The notes under the pieces were generated by a model. That model was not told where the DNA came from. It ran no database searches and was given only the letters and a program-made list of their open reading frames with translations. The translations under genes were made by a program, and so were the position numbers. Below are positions 19,338-27,739 of a stretch of 64,000 nucleotides of DNA, piece by piece. The number at the start of each line of letters is the position of its first letter. The first letter of the stretch is position 1. This stretch comes from Deltaproteobacteria bacterium (GTDB lineage Bacteria; Desulfobacterota; GWC2-55-46), in NCBI GenBank assembly GCA_016177845.1, contig JACOUO010000029.1, forward strand, positions 62,001 to 126,000, in the 5' to 3' direction.

Positions 19338-20096
19338 GCCTATGCCGTATGCCTCAGACCAGTTAAGGATTACGCTAAGGTTTACGACCTCGCCTATTAT
19401 CAAAAGAGCGGGGGGCGTTATCTTATTCTCTTTTGACTTCTCAGAGATATCAGCGAGCGTGCCGAGAATAGTAGTCTGCTCGGGCATGGTGCCGCGACTG
19501 ACTACCGCGGCAGGGGTATTCATGTCTCTGCCGTTTGTAATAAGATTTTTTGTTATCTCCGAGAGGTTTGCCACTCCCATGTAAAATACGATTGTGTGAT
19601 TAAGCTGTGCCAATGCCTGCCAGTTGAGGCCTTCAATGCCCTCTCCCTTCATCCTGTGGCCTGTAATAAAAGTAACGGCAGGGGAATATCTTCTGTCTGT
19701 AAGCGGGATTCCGGCATACGCTGAAATTCCTGAGGCGGCCGTTATGCCAGGTATCACTTCAAATGGCACGCCTTCGCTAAAGAGGTGGGTGGCCTCTTCT
19801 CCTCCCCTGCCGAAAATGAACGGATCTCCGCCTTTAAGCCTCACAACAATCCTACCCTCCTTTGCGCGGCTTGAGATCAATTCATTTATCTCTTCCTGAG
19901 GGCTCGAGTGGAAAGACGATTCCTTGCCGACAAAGATAAGCTCGGCATCGGGATTAACGAGGTTCAGCACTCCATCTCCCACAAGCCTGTCGTATATGAC
20001 TACCTGAGCTTCCTCAAGGACGCGTTTTGCCTTGAGCGTAATAAGTTCAGGGTCGCCGGGGCCTGCCCCGACAAGAAAGACCTTGGATGGACGCAA
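19323..20096 (-). CDS. cobA: Uroporphyrinogen-III C-methyltransferase
   Basis: SAM-dependent SUMT making precorrin-2, the entry to siroheme, haem d1 and cobalamin. Blocks are VFLVGAGPGDPELIT, YDRLV, VVRLKGGDPFIFGRGGEE, GITAASGISAYAGIPLTDR and TGH. The open frame runs 54 codons further upstream without an SD-linked ATG. I place the start at TTG 20096, behind AAAGGATGG with 10-base spacing, giving 257 residues, the normal size. In this neighbourhood it plays the NirE role. The final residues GTSD and the stop come from an inverted-repeat element, so the original C-terminus may have been slightly altered. Confidence 0.92.
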   Translation of the reverse strand: MRPSKVFLVGAGPGDPELITLKAKRVLEEAQVVIYDRLVGDGVLNLVNPDAELIFVGKESSFHSSPQEEINELISSRAKEGRIVVRLKGGDPFIFGRGGEEATHLFSEGVPFEVIPGITAASGISAYAGIPLTDRRYSPAVTFITGHRMKGEGIEGLNWQALAQLNHTIVFYMGVANLSEITKNLITNGRDMNTPAAVVSRGTMPEQTTILGTLADISEKSKENKITPPALLIIGEVVNLSVILNWSEAYGIGGTSD

Positions 20097-20167
20097 GGGT
20101 GTTTTACCATCCTTTCGAATAGATTTTTTCAGAATTAAAATAAAGGAAGAATTAAAGAAAACATTTA

Positions 20168-20190
20168 AAAGGGTGTTTTCAGAACACCCT
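20168..20190 (-). terminator. Hairpin in the cobA leader
   Basis: AAGGGTGTT and AACACCCTT form a 9-bp stem about 75 bases before the cobA start, and on the minus strand the bases after it are T-rich (TTTAAATGTTTTCTTT). It could be an attenuator; no aptamer is visible. Confidence 0.45.
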
Positions 20191-20355
20191 TGAAAATATC
20201 CAAAAAAGACGGATGAGAAAAACGGAGAAGAAGTTACACTTGTTACAAAAAACCGCAAAATTCCCTTGGAATTCTACATTTTCTATAATATGTACCTTAG
20301 CACCGGAAAAAAATCTTGTCAATAGCAAACAGGTAGTTTTTCTTCGTTTAGGGTC

Positions 20356-20384
20356 TTAACAAAATTTTTATTTTCTGATATTAT
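20356..20384 (+). promoter_or_regulatory. Promoter abutting the dihaem cytochrome start codon
   Basis: TTAACA, exactly 17 bases and TATTAT end only six bases before the GTG at 20391. A start point there would leave essentially no 5' untranslated region. Confidence 0.6.
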
Positions 20385-20390
20385 CTTATC

Positions 20391-20999
20391 GTGAAGACCC
20401 CGTTAATAAGTATACTCCTTTTTTTCGCGCTCTCCATTGCCGTAAGCGCACCGTGCGCTGAGACAGGCAGCATTCTTTACGCTAAACACTGCTCAGCCTG
20501 CCACGGCGACCGGGGCCAGGGCGCAACAGCGCCCGCCCTGAGAAAACAAGGGCTCCTGCAAACAATAGACAGCAGTTATATAATAAATACCATCCGCTTT
20601 GGCAGGCAGTTCAGGGGTATGCCTTCTTTTAAGACCCTATCAGATAATGACGCCGGGGGATTAGCGTCATACATAAAAAGCTGGCAGACTGAAAATACGC
20701 TTGCCGCGCCGCAAAACAATGTTGAGCCGAAGGATTCCCAAAGAGGCAAGGAGATGTTCGCGCTCTGCGGAGGATGCCACGGCCTTGATGGTGAAGGCGC
20801 AATGGGCCCGCCCCTGTTGGACAAGGGTTTTTTAAATTCCATTTCAGATACCGAGCTAAGAAGGACGATAATGTACGGAAGGCCGGGCACTCCCATGAAG
20901 GGCTACATCAAGGGCATGGGCGGGCTTGCTGTTTTTTCTCAGGCAGAGATCGACACGCTTATTTCATATATAAGGTTCAGACAGAAAAATCTCGAATAG
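20391..20999 (+). CDS. Exported dihaem cytochrome c
   Basis: A 202-residue periplasmic protein with two cytochrome c domains: CSACHG near residues 34-38 and CGGCHG near 126-130. Each is followed by a candidate Met ligand (FRGMPSF and GTPMKGY). The signal peptide is MKTPLISILLFFALSIAVSA. Similar proteins in nir clusters (NirC/NirM-like) pass electrons to NirS or take part in d1 maturation; I cannot tell which role applies. It starts with GTG and has no ribosome site. It leads the operon into nirJ (22-base gap) and nirF. Confidence 0.88.
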   Translation: MKTPLISILLFFALSIAVSAPCAETGSILYAKHCSACHGDRGQGATAPALRKQGLLQTIDSSYIINTIRFGRQFRGMPSFKTLSDNDAGGLASYIKSWQTENTLAAPQNNVEPKDSQRGKEMFALCGGCHGLDGEGAMGPPLLDKGFLNSISDTELRRTIMYGRPGTPMKGYIKGMGGLAVFSQAEIDTLISYIRFRQKNLE

Positions 21000-21021
21000 A
21001 CACTGCGCAGCGAGGCCCTGC

Positions 21022-22170
21022 ATGCTGAGCGTATCCAAACTTCTGAGTGATTCGCCCCTTAAGGAAAAGCAGACGGAATCAGCACGGTACTGCCGCGCTC
21101 AGAGCCCCGTAATCGTCTGGAACATCACAAAAAGCTGCGCCCTGCACTGCGTCCACTGCTACAACAACTCCGAAGAAAAGATATACCCCGGAGAGCTTTC
21201 AACAGAAGAATGCCTCCGCGTCATCCATCATCTCTCTGAATTCAAAGTGCCTGCCATTATATTCTCAGGCGGAGACCCGCTTCAAAGGCCTGACATCTTC
21301 ACGCTTATGGCCTGCGCTAAAGACAAAGGCATCAGGCCGATCCTTTCCACAAGCGGCATCAGCATAGCTAAAGAAACCGCGCGGCGGATAAAAAAATCAG
21401 GCGTTGCCTATGTCGGCATAAGCCTTGACGGCGGAGAGACTATTAACGACAGGCTCAGGGGCATGAAGGGCGCATTTCAAAAGGCACTTGACGCTCTAAA
21501 GTTCTGCAGGGACATCGGGCTTGTCACAGGCGTCCGCTTTACCATGAGCAAAAAGACCATAGCTGAACTGCCGGCCATATTCGAGCTTATCGAGAAAGAG
21601 AACATACCGAGAGGGTATTTCGCCCATCTTGTTTACTCAGGCAGGGGCGAGAGGTTTTCACGAGAAGACTTGACCAAAGAAGAGACCCGCAAGGCAATTG
21701 ATTACATCTTTGACAGGTCAGAGGAGTTTATAAAAAAAGGATTAAAAAAGGATATTGTCACCGGCAGCAATGATGCTGACGGAGTATATCTCTACCTGAG
21801 ATTGAAAAAGTGCAATCCCGCGAAGGCGCAGTTAGTCTTTGGGCTTTTACTTGGCAGGGGCGGAAATTCTTCGGGAGTTTCGCTTGGCAATATCGATAAT
21901 CTTGGAAGTGTCCACGCAGACCAGTTCTGGCAGCAATATTCCTTCGGCAATGTGAAAGACAAGCCCTTCGGGAAAATCTGGTCAGACACCTCCAACACCC
22001 TGATGAAAGCGCTCAAGCACAGGAAAGGGCTTATCAATGGCAGATGCTCCAAGTGCAAATACTTTGATATCTGCGGCGGCAGTTACAGGGTCAGGGCTGA
22101 ATTCTCTACAGGCGATAAATGGGCAGAGGACCCTGCCTGCTATCTTACTGACGAGGAACTTGAGCTATAA
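21022..22170 (+). CDS. nirJ: Haem d1 biosynthesis radical SAM protein
   Basis: Radical SAM enzyme acting on didecarboxysiroheme during haem d1 formation. The catalytic cluster motif is Cys39, Cys43 and Cys46 in SCALHCVHC, followed by FSGGDPLQRPD. A C-terminal SPASM-like block carries CSKCKYFDICGG and a last Cys in DPACYL for an auxiliary cluster. The 382-residue length suits NirJ. It lies between a dihaem cytochrome and nirF on the plus strand. Confidence 0.93.
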   Translation: MLSVSKLLSDSPLKEKQTESARYCRAQSPVIVWNITKSCALHCVHCYNNSEEKIYPGELSTEECLRVIHHLSEFKVPAIIFSGGDPLQRPDIFTLMACAKDKGIRPILSTSGISIAKETARRIKKSGVAYVGISLDGGETINDRLRGMKGAFQKALDALKFCRDIGLVTGVRFTMSKKTIAELPAIFELIEKENIPRGYFAHLVYSGRGERFSREDLTKEETRKAIDYIFDRSEEFIKKGLKKDIVTGSNDADGVYLYLRLKKCNPAKAQLVFGLLLGRGGNSSGVSLGNIDNLGSVHADQFWQQYSFGNVKDKPFGKIWSDTSNTLMKALKHRKGLINGRCSKCKYFDICGGSYRVRAEFSTGDKWAEDPACYLTDEELEL

Positions 22171-22212
22171 TCTTCTTTTTACATATACTTTACTACCTTT
22201 GGAGGAAGAAGT

Positions 22213-23451
22213 ATGAAAAAATGGCTTCCCGCTGTCCTTGCTATCCTGTTCGCCCTTTCAAGCACCTCATACTCAGCAACACAATCAAAGCATAGAGAAA
22301 AAAAGATATACGGCACCTCCGCACTGATGGTCATTGTCGAGAGGGAATCTGGCAAGGTGGCGATAATCGACTCAGTAAATCACGAACTTATCGGCAGGGT
22401 TGAAGGACTTGGGAACCTGAGGCATGCCACAATGGTATTTTCAAGAGACGCGAGATACGCCTACATAATAAGCAGGGACGGGGTAGTAAGCAAGGTTGAC
22501 CTTATTGAGTTGAAACTCGCGAATCAGGCAAAGGTCGGAGAAAATTCAATAGGCATAGCCATATCACGCGATAACAAATACATAATGGTGTGCAATTACC
22601 AGCCGGGAAGCGTCGTCATAGTTGATTCCGACACGCTTAAGAAGGTAAAGGAAATCCCTGCCGAGTTTGAAAAGGCTGACGGCACAAAGGCCCTCTCAAG
22701 GACAGTAGGGCCTCTGGACACGCCTGACAATCTAATGATATTCGGCCTCATGGAGGGCAACGGCGTGTGGGTCGTTGACATGAAGCAGGAGGGTTTTCCG
22801 GTAATCAAAAAATACTGGGCGGTAGGAGATACTCCTTATGACCAGCTCATTACGCCTGACGGCAGGTATTATCTCGTAGGACTTTTAAATTCTGACTGGA
22901 TGGGGCTGCTTGACACATGGAAGCTGGATGAGGTGAGAAAAATAGATGTGCGGGAAAGACGTGCCATGCAAAACCCTGAAGCGGAAAAAGTGCCTCTCTT
23001 TCATATCCCGCACCTTGAGTCATGGGCAATAGCCAGCGACCTTGCCTTTGTGCCGGCATTCGGAGAAAAAAGGGTCATTGTCTATGACATGAAAAATAAC
23101 TGGAAGTTCGTAAAATCAATCCCGATTGCAGGCACCCCTCTTTTTGTCGTGGTAAGGCCGGGAGGCAGGGAAGTCTGGGTGGATAATGTCGGCTCTCCCG
23201 GCAGCCCTGAGGAGAGACTGGTTCAGGTCATTGATGTTGAAAAACTGGAGGTCAAAAAAACCATTGATGTAGGAAAAGGCGCGATTGACCCGCAGTTTAC
23301 GCCAAAGGGAGAGGCTGTCTATATTTCTGTAAGGGAAGAAGACAGGATAGCGGTCTATGATAGTGACACAGGCAAGCTCATAAAAGAATTTCCGTCCCAA
23401 AAGCCCTCAGGCATCTTTTCAACTGACAGGGCATCAAAGTTCGGATTATAA
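22213..23451 (+). CDS. nirF: Haem d1 biosynthesis protein NirF
   Basis: A beta-propeller protein related to the d1 domain of NirS and needed late in haem d1 synthesis, in the periplasm. It has a 22-residue signal peptide and repeated blades such as GKVAIIDSVNHELIGRVEG and RYAYIISRDGVVSKVDL. FHIPHLESWAI retains a conserved His. There is no CXXCH, which separates it from NirN and NirS. Its start follows GGAGGAAG. Gene order (cytochrome, nirJ, nirF) and a shared terminator make one operon. Confidence 0.93.
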   Translation: MKKWLPAVLAILFALSSTSYSATQSKHREKKIYGTSALMVIVERESGKVAIIDSVNHELIGRVEGLGNLRHATMVFSRDARYAYIISRDGVVSKVDLIELKLANQAKVGENSIGIAISRDNKYIMVCNYQPGSVVIVDSDTLKKVKEIPAEFEKADGTKALSRTVGPLDTPDNLMIFGLMEGNGVWVVDMKQEGFPVIKKYWAVGDTPYDQLITPDGRYYLVGLLNSDWMGLLDTWKLDEVRKIDVRERRAMQNPEAEKVPLFHIPHLESWAIASDLAFVPAFGEKRVIVYDMKNNWKFVKSIPIAGTPLFVVVRPGGREVWVDNVGSPGSPEERLVQVIDVEKLEVKKTIDVGKGAIDPQFTPKGEAVYISVREEDRIAVYDSDTGKLIKEFPSQKPSGIFSTDRASKFGL

Positions 23452-23460
23452 AAATCAAAA

Positions 23461-23489
23461 CAGGGGGCTGGAAACCAGCCCCCTGTTTT
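23461..23489. terminator. Bidirectional intrinsic terminator
   Basis: CAGGGGGCTGG, AAA and CCAGCCCCCTG are followed by TTTTA on the plus strand and flanked by A residues on the other side. It serves nirF and the convergent gene at 23498. Confidence 0.93.
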
Positions 23490-23497
23490 ACAGTGTG

Positions 23498-25171
23498 TTA
23501 GAATTGAGGCGACTGCATCAAGGTTACAAGAGCTGTCTTCTGTACCGAAGATATGGCGGTAGACCCGTCAGTAGTACCCCCTAATCTGCCTGCAAGGGTT
23601 GCCATGTTTGTAGCAAAGGCCTTCTCAGCCGCGGCCTGCTGTCCCATATCCTCACCGGCGGTAGACTGCGATGCCCAGCGGGTAAACTCAAGAATCATCA
23701 CATCTTCCTGAAGCCCGAAAAGAGAGGCATAGGCAGTCGGCAGGCCCTGTGCCACATAATCAGTCCTTCCCGAAGTCCATGTGCCTCCGTTGGCCGCACA
23801 GCTTGCGCTGTCATAATACCCGTTTACGGAGCAAGTCCCGCGCCATGTCATTGTGCCTGGAATTGAGGTAGTATCGCGCGTATATGTAAGAGTGCCGCCT
23901 GCGCTGACCATGTTTGATACCCAGTCAGTCGGTATGACCATTGTTATCGACCAGTTGACGGCTGTGCCGTTTGAATCGTAGAAACTGAAGTTCGAGACGC
24001 TAAGCCCAGTATTTTGCCCGAGAGCTGTATTTATATTCGATATCATGGTATTGATGCGGGCATCCGTTGCCGCCGAAGAGCTCATGAACTGAGTGAACGC
24101 GGCCTGCATCGTGGTATTCATGGCGGTCTGGGCTGCGGCTATTGTTACCTGCGTCTCGCTTCCGTTAAAGACCTGCTCATATGTCTGAAATGCGCTTATC
24201 ATGGCGGCTGACAAGGTCGAGGCGGCTGCGGTGTAAGTAGTGACATCAGCGCCTGTTGCGCCAAGGGTAGTAAGCGCCTGTGTGTATTTCTCGATGTTCT
24301 TTTCAGCCTTAAGCTTCTGTATTCCTCCGCCTATGTTTGACTCCACCATCTGCGAAGAAGCCGCTGATAGCGTGCCGTTGGCAACAGCCTGAGTCATCAG
24401 GGGCATAACTACATTCCCCATGCTGTTGAATGCCTCAAGCACCCTGTCCTGCGCAAAGCCTGCGGTTGTCGCGGCCTTTACAAGGTTATTTAAAAGCAGC
24501 GCCGCTGCTTCACCCCTTTTCTGAACTTCCGTAGCCGAATCTGCAGCGTCGACTGCGTCTTTGCCCAATTTTACATATCCGCTGTCAGGGTCCGCAAGGA
24601 GCGAGACGATCGCTGTGCGGTACGTTGCGAGCTGGCTTGCGCTTACCCCGTTTGAAGTCAGGTAATCCACAAAACCGTTTGTGCCGTTTATACCTTGATT
24701 GGCTAAAGTCGCCATAGTGCTCAGGTCTGTTGCCGAGAGCCCTGTAGAACGGACTAACGCGAAGCCGAATATGGCAAGTATCGGGTCATCCGTGCCTGCC
24801 GCGGCAAAGGCATCAACAAGCGCGTCTGACTGTTTATCGGTAAGCCCTGAAACTCCGAGAGGAAGCGTACCGCCCACATCAGGGCAAGGCACAATGGACC
24901 TCCTGACAGTTGTCCCTGTCGAGTCCTGTACGCCTATTACAAGAAAGTTGCAGGTATCGTTTGTAGGCACCCCGTTCATGGAGAATGCGATTTTGCCTGA
25001 TGAATCGGCGGTCGCCTCGGAGGAAAGCCCGAGGGTGGTGATGCTGCCTGTAGAGCTCAACTGGTCAAGTGTGACCGTATAAGTTTCTCCTGCGGTGAGT
25101 GCGAGAGCGGAAGAGGCGGCAAACAGAAACAAAGAAATAAATACAAAAGCTAAACCTGTGATTCTTTTCAT
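23498..25171 (-). CDS. Large exported Ala/Thr/Ser-rich protein, function unknown
   Basis: A 557-residue protein with a clear signal peptide (MKRITGLAFVFISLFLFAASSALA). A short beta-rich opening is followed by about 300 residues of Ala-rich helix (LLNNLVKAATTAGF, AAQTAMNTTMQAAFTQF) and a C-terminal Trp/Gly/Cys segment (MTWRGTCSVNGYYDSASCAANGG) with two Cys pairs. I recognise no family. Its start follows GTAGGAGGGCGCC and it sits 9 bases after a tiny lipoprotein gene, so the two are co-translated. A surface or periplasmic structural role is only a guess. Confidence 0.75.
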   Translation of the reverse strand: MKRITGLAFVFISLFLFAASSALALTAGETYTVTLDQLSSTGSITTLGLSSEATADSSGKIAFSMNGVPTNDTCNFLVIGVQDSTGTTVRRSIVPCPDVGGTLPLGVSGLTDKQSDALVDAFAAAGTDDPILAIFGFALVRSTGLSATDLSTMATLANQGINGTNGFVDYLTSNGVSASQLATYRTAIVSLLADPDSGYVKLGKDAVDAADSATEVQKRGEAAALLLNNLVKAATTAGFAQDRVLEAFNSMGNVVMPLMTQAVANGTLSAASSQMVESNIGGGIQKLKAEKNIEKYTQALTTLGATGADVTTYTAAASTLSAAMISAFQTYEQVFNGSETQVTIAAAQTAMNTTMQAAFTQFMSSSAATDARINTMISNINTALGQNTGLSVSNFSFYDSNGTAVNWSITMVIPTDWVSNMVSAGGTLTYTRDTTSIPGTMTWRGTCSVNGYYDSASCAANGGTWTSGRTDYVAQGLPTAYASLFGLQEDVMILEFTRWASQSTAGEDMGQQAAAEKAFATNMATLAGRLGGTTDGSTAISSVQKTALVTLMQSPQF

Positions 25172-25180
25172 GGCGCCCTC

Positions 25181-25312
25181 CTACTTTCCGCTTCCGCTTA
25201 AGGTTGCCGAACTGCCGGAAGAAGAACTGCCTCCGCCGTTGCCGCATCCTGCCAGCGGCAATGCGATGGCGCAGATGATCAGCGCTGAGAAAAGAATTTT
25301 TTTCAGTTTCAT
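25181..25312 (-). CDS. Small 43-residue lipoprotein
   Basis: The product begins MKLKKILFSALIICAIALPL and reaches the lipobox LAGC with Cys23. The remaining 20 residues are only Gly, Ser and a few others (GNGGGSSSSGSS...). The ribosome site GGGAGG lies 8 bases before the ATG. The mature peptide is too short to fold alone, so it is probably a lipid anchor or partner for the coupled 557-residue exported protein. Small size and low complexity would hide it from routine gene calling. Confidence 0.75.
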   Translation of the reverse strand: MKLKKILFSALIICAIALPLAGCGNGGGSSSSGSSATLSGSGK

Positions 25313-25569
25313 AGAACAGACCTCCCTTTGAATTGACCTGATGGTTTTTAAAGAGAGGTCCTTATTGTTTGCTTGTAATCGGATTAAAACCGGAAATGGC
25401 GCTAAACAGAGGGATTTACAGAAGCAGGATAAAAATTCAGAGTGGCATTTTCAGCGAGAGCCGCGCTTGCCTAAGGCATACAAAAAACCTCTCATAATCT
25501 GGAACTTAGTCTAACATAAAAAAAGAATTATGGAAATTGGAATAAATTCAAAGAGATGAATGACAAAAT

Positions 25570-26427
25570 CTATCCTGCGAGTATTTTCAGGACAGCGCTT
25601 CTGATGTCTTTTATGGAGGCAGGTTTTGTCAGGAGCACCGCATTGTTATCTTTCAGAAACTTCATACGATCATTATTCATTGAACCTGTGAAGAAAATGA
25701 AACGCCGCTTGATGTTCGGGAAATTCTCAATAGCCCTTCTGTAAAATTCCATACCGTTCATCTTAGGCATGTCGATGTCCGTTATTATCGCCGAGTAATA
25801 TTTCTGCCGCAGCCTTTCAAGACCCTGCTCGCCGTCTACAGCATGGTCTACATTCCCGTCACTATCAAGGATAGCCTTTAATATGTCCGCTATCATGGAA
25901 TCATCATCGACTATCAGTATCTCAGCTTTCCATAGCTTTGGAAGGCCCCTTATTTTTTTCCTATACTCATTATATTCAGGGTGGTTCTCAAAGAAACTCT
26001 CTATCAATACCCTGTGCCTGTGTATGTCCATGGCAACACGGACAAATGCACCGTACCTGTCCTTGAAGGTATTTATCACATAAAGGAATGATTCATTCCA
26101 TTCGGAAAATTCCGTGGTGACAATGCATTCAAGTATGTCTTCCTTTGTAAGCGTATTCTCTTTTATCTTTTCCTCAGCCGCTGCAAAGCTGTTTATAATC
26201 AGGTTTTTTGTATTCTCATCTATCACGATAAGCTGTTCAGGGCTTTTAACTCCGTTGGCAAGCTCCAATGCCTTTAGCATATAAGAGTGGTGGTCTTTTT
26301 CATGCTTCCCAAGGATTTTCAGAAAATTTGAAAAATCCCTGTCATCCTTGAACCGCTCCGCCGCTTTATCATAGACCCTGGCCGCAAGTCCTTCTACCTT
26401 TTCAAGCCATTCTATTATCTCTCTCAT
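25570..26427 (-). CDS. Ferritin-like domain fused to a response-regulator receiver
   Basis: A 285-residue cytosolic protein. Residues 1-155 form a four-helix segment with rubrerythrin-like spacing: EGLAARVYDKAAERF, then LGKHEKDHHSYML, a central EFSEWNESFL and IHRHRVLIESF, which together offer Glu and His ligands for a diiron site. Residues from about 165 are a complete receiver domain: ILIVDDDSMIADIL, ITDIDMPKMNGMEF with the phospho-Asp, FTGS and LLTKPAS with the conserved Lys. No output domain follows. I chose the ATG at 26427 (after AGAGGTG) over the upstream frame start. The diiron reading is inference. Confidence 0.7.
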   Translation of the reverse strand: MREIIEWLEKVEGLAARVYDKAAERFKDDRDFSNFLKILGKHEKDHHSYMLKALELANGVKSPEQLIVIDENTKNLIINSFAAAEEKIKENTLTKEDILECIVTTEFSEWNESFLYVINTFKDRYGAFVRVAMDIHRHRVLIESFFENHPEYNEYRKKIRGLPKLWKAEILIVDDDSMIADILKAILDSDGNVDHAVDGEQGLERLRQKYYSAIITDIDMPKMNGMEFYRRAIENFPNIKRRFIFFTGSMNNDRMKFLKDNNAVLLTKPASIKDIRSAVLKILAG

Positions 26428-26583
26428 GCAGCACCTCTGTTCAATTTTATCCCTATATCTTATAAGAGTCAAAAATGGTTTTTATAAGCAATGAGCATCT
26501 ATTTCACAGGGCACGCCTGTATCTGGGCTCTATTGAAGGTATTAAATGAAGGTTAATTGAAATGATTTGAAAAGAGCGCTTCG

Positions 26584-26608
26584 CAGGGGCAGCAGGAATG
26601 CTGCCCCT
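26584..26608. terminator. Hairpin 3' of the 26619 gene
   Basis: CAGGGGCAGCA, GGA and TGCTGCCCCTG form an 11-bp stem. It has no clear T run, so termination is only moderately supported. Confidence 0.5.
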
Positions 26609-26618
26609 GAATTGTATA

Positions 26619-27050
26619 TCAGTGGGAGTCCGTTACCCGGTGCCCGTTCTGAGAGAGCCAGTTCCTCTGTTCGGCGCTAAGCCTGTGCTGGCAGGTAAAC
26701 CAGTTATGGTCATAAACCCTTACCCAGCCCATATTTTCAAGCTCAGGCACCTTAAGGCCCAGCACACAGGCAGCAAGCGTATCATGGTACTTGGACGGGC
26801 ATCCGTAAAATCTCCCGTCCCGCGAAAGCCAGCCTGAGATAAGTTCGTCATTATACAAGGGGGTTTTTGACCAATCCAGTTCGGTTATATGTTCAACTTC
26901 TACGATTTCCGCGATAATGTCCTTCTTATGTTTCGGCTTCCAATTGCCGTTTAGTGCATTTACCCATTTTTCGCCATTATAAGTCATCCAGCAGAACTGC
27001 TCCTGAGAATCAGAATCAGCATCAAAAAGAGCAACAAGATAATACTTCAC
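26619..27050 (-). CDS. Hypothetical protein
   Basis: A 144-residue soluble protein with no signal or membrane span, rich in Trp and aromatics (QFCWMTYNGEKWVNALNGNW, ELDWSKTPL, HNWFTCQHRLSAEQRNWL). I know no family. The frame allows TTG 27056 or GTG 27050; GTG lies 10 bases after GGAGG and is preferred. A 21-bp perfect inverted repeat begins about 15 bases upstream and may control it. Confidence 0.6.
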   Translation of the reverse strand: MKYYLVALFDADSDSQEQFCWMTYNGEKWVNALNGNWKPKHKKDIIAEIVEVEHITELDWSKTPLYNDELISGWLSRDGRFYGCPSKYHDTLAACVLGLKVPELENMGWVRVYDHNWFTCQHRLSAEQRNWLSQNGHRVTDSH

Positions 27051-27065
27051 CCGCAATCATCCTCC

Positions 27066-27149
27066 GGTTACAGTTGTTATATTTTTAAGGGTTTCGTATT
27101 ATGTTCGATAAAGGGGAATTAGGCAAGAAAAAATATAACAACTGTAACC
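27066..27149. repeat. Perfect 21-bp inverted repeat flanking 42 bases
   Basis: GGTTACAGTTGTTATATTTTT at 27066-27086 is the exact reverse complement of 27129-27149. The loop contains no gene. It could be a small MITE or a long stem-loop in the leader of the 26619 gene. Confidence 0.85.
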
Positions 27150-27220
27150 AAAATAGTGCTTTTGGTCTAGTCTGGGGAGTAGAAACAACTCAGGGAGTTT
27201 ATACTTCGTTTATTTCAGTT

Positions 27221-27604
27221 TCAGGCGTTCTCAAGCTCTTTGGCGACATCCGTTGGAAGGTCGCTTTCGACTTCGGTCAGCACATTCTCCCCTATAACCG
27301 TCCTTGTGGTATGGAAGACCGTATCCACCAGTCTTTTTGCCTGGTCATTTTCAAGGCGGAATTGATTCCCGATCTCTGAAACAATCTGATCAAGCGAAGG
27401 GGCTATGGTCTTAGTCTGCATGCCCCTGAGCCTCTCATATGTCAGAGGCTGAGGCAAATTCCCCGTGAATTTTCTCGCCTCAGGCTCTTCCATGGAACTG
27501 GCCAGAATGCCCAGCACAGCTTTTACTACTGCGTCCGCCTCATCAGAGGTCGTTATGAAATCAAGTACCTTAACATCCTGTAAAAACCTTTTATATTCAA
27601 CCAT
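27221..27604 (-). CDS. DUF2267-like protein
   Basis: A 127-residue cytosolic protein. TSDEADAVVKAVLGILASSM and EARKFTGNLPQPLTYERL resemble the DUF2267 pattern of paired helical units with a hydrophobic 'L..LP' motif. The family's function is unknown. The start is well supported by GAGGAGGCTTGAA. It is isolated, with no operon partner. Confidence 0.6.
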   Translation of the reverse strand: MVEYKRFLQDVKVLDFITTSDEADAVVKAVLGILASSMEEPEARKFTGNLPQPLTYERLRGMQTKTIAPSLDQIVSEIGNQFRLENDQAKRLVDTVFHTTRTVIGENVLTEVESDLPTDVAKELENA

Positions 27605-27739
27605 TTCAAGCCTCCTCTCTCAAAACCGTAAAAGTTAATTTTTATCCTTATTTAGACCTTATATCCGGTCTATGATTTGTCAACTTGACTTAAAATGGCC
27701 GGAGGTCTTAAATGAAATTAGAAGCCCTAAGGAGGTATT

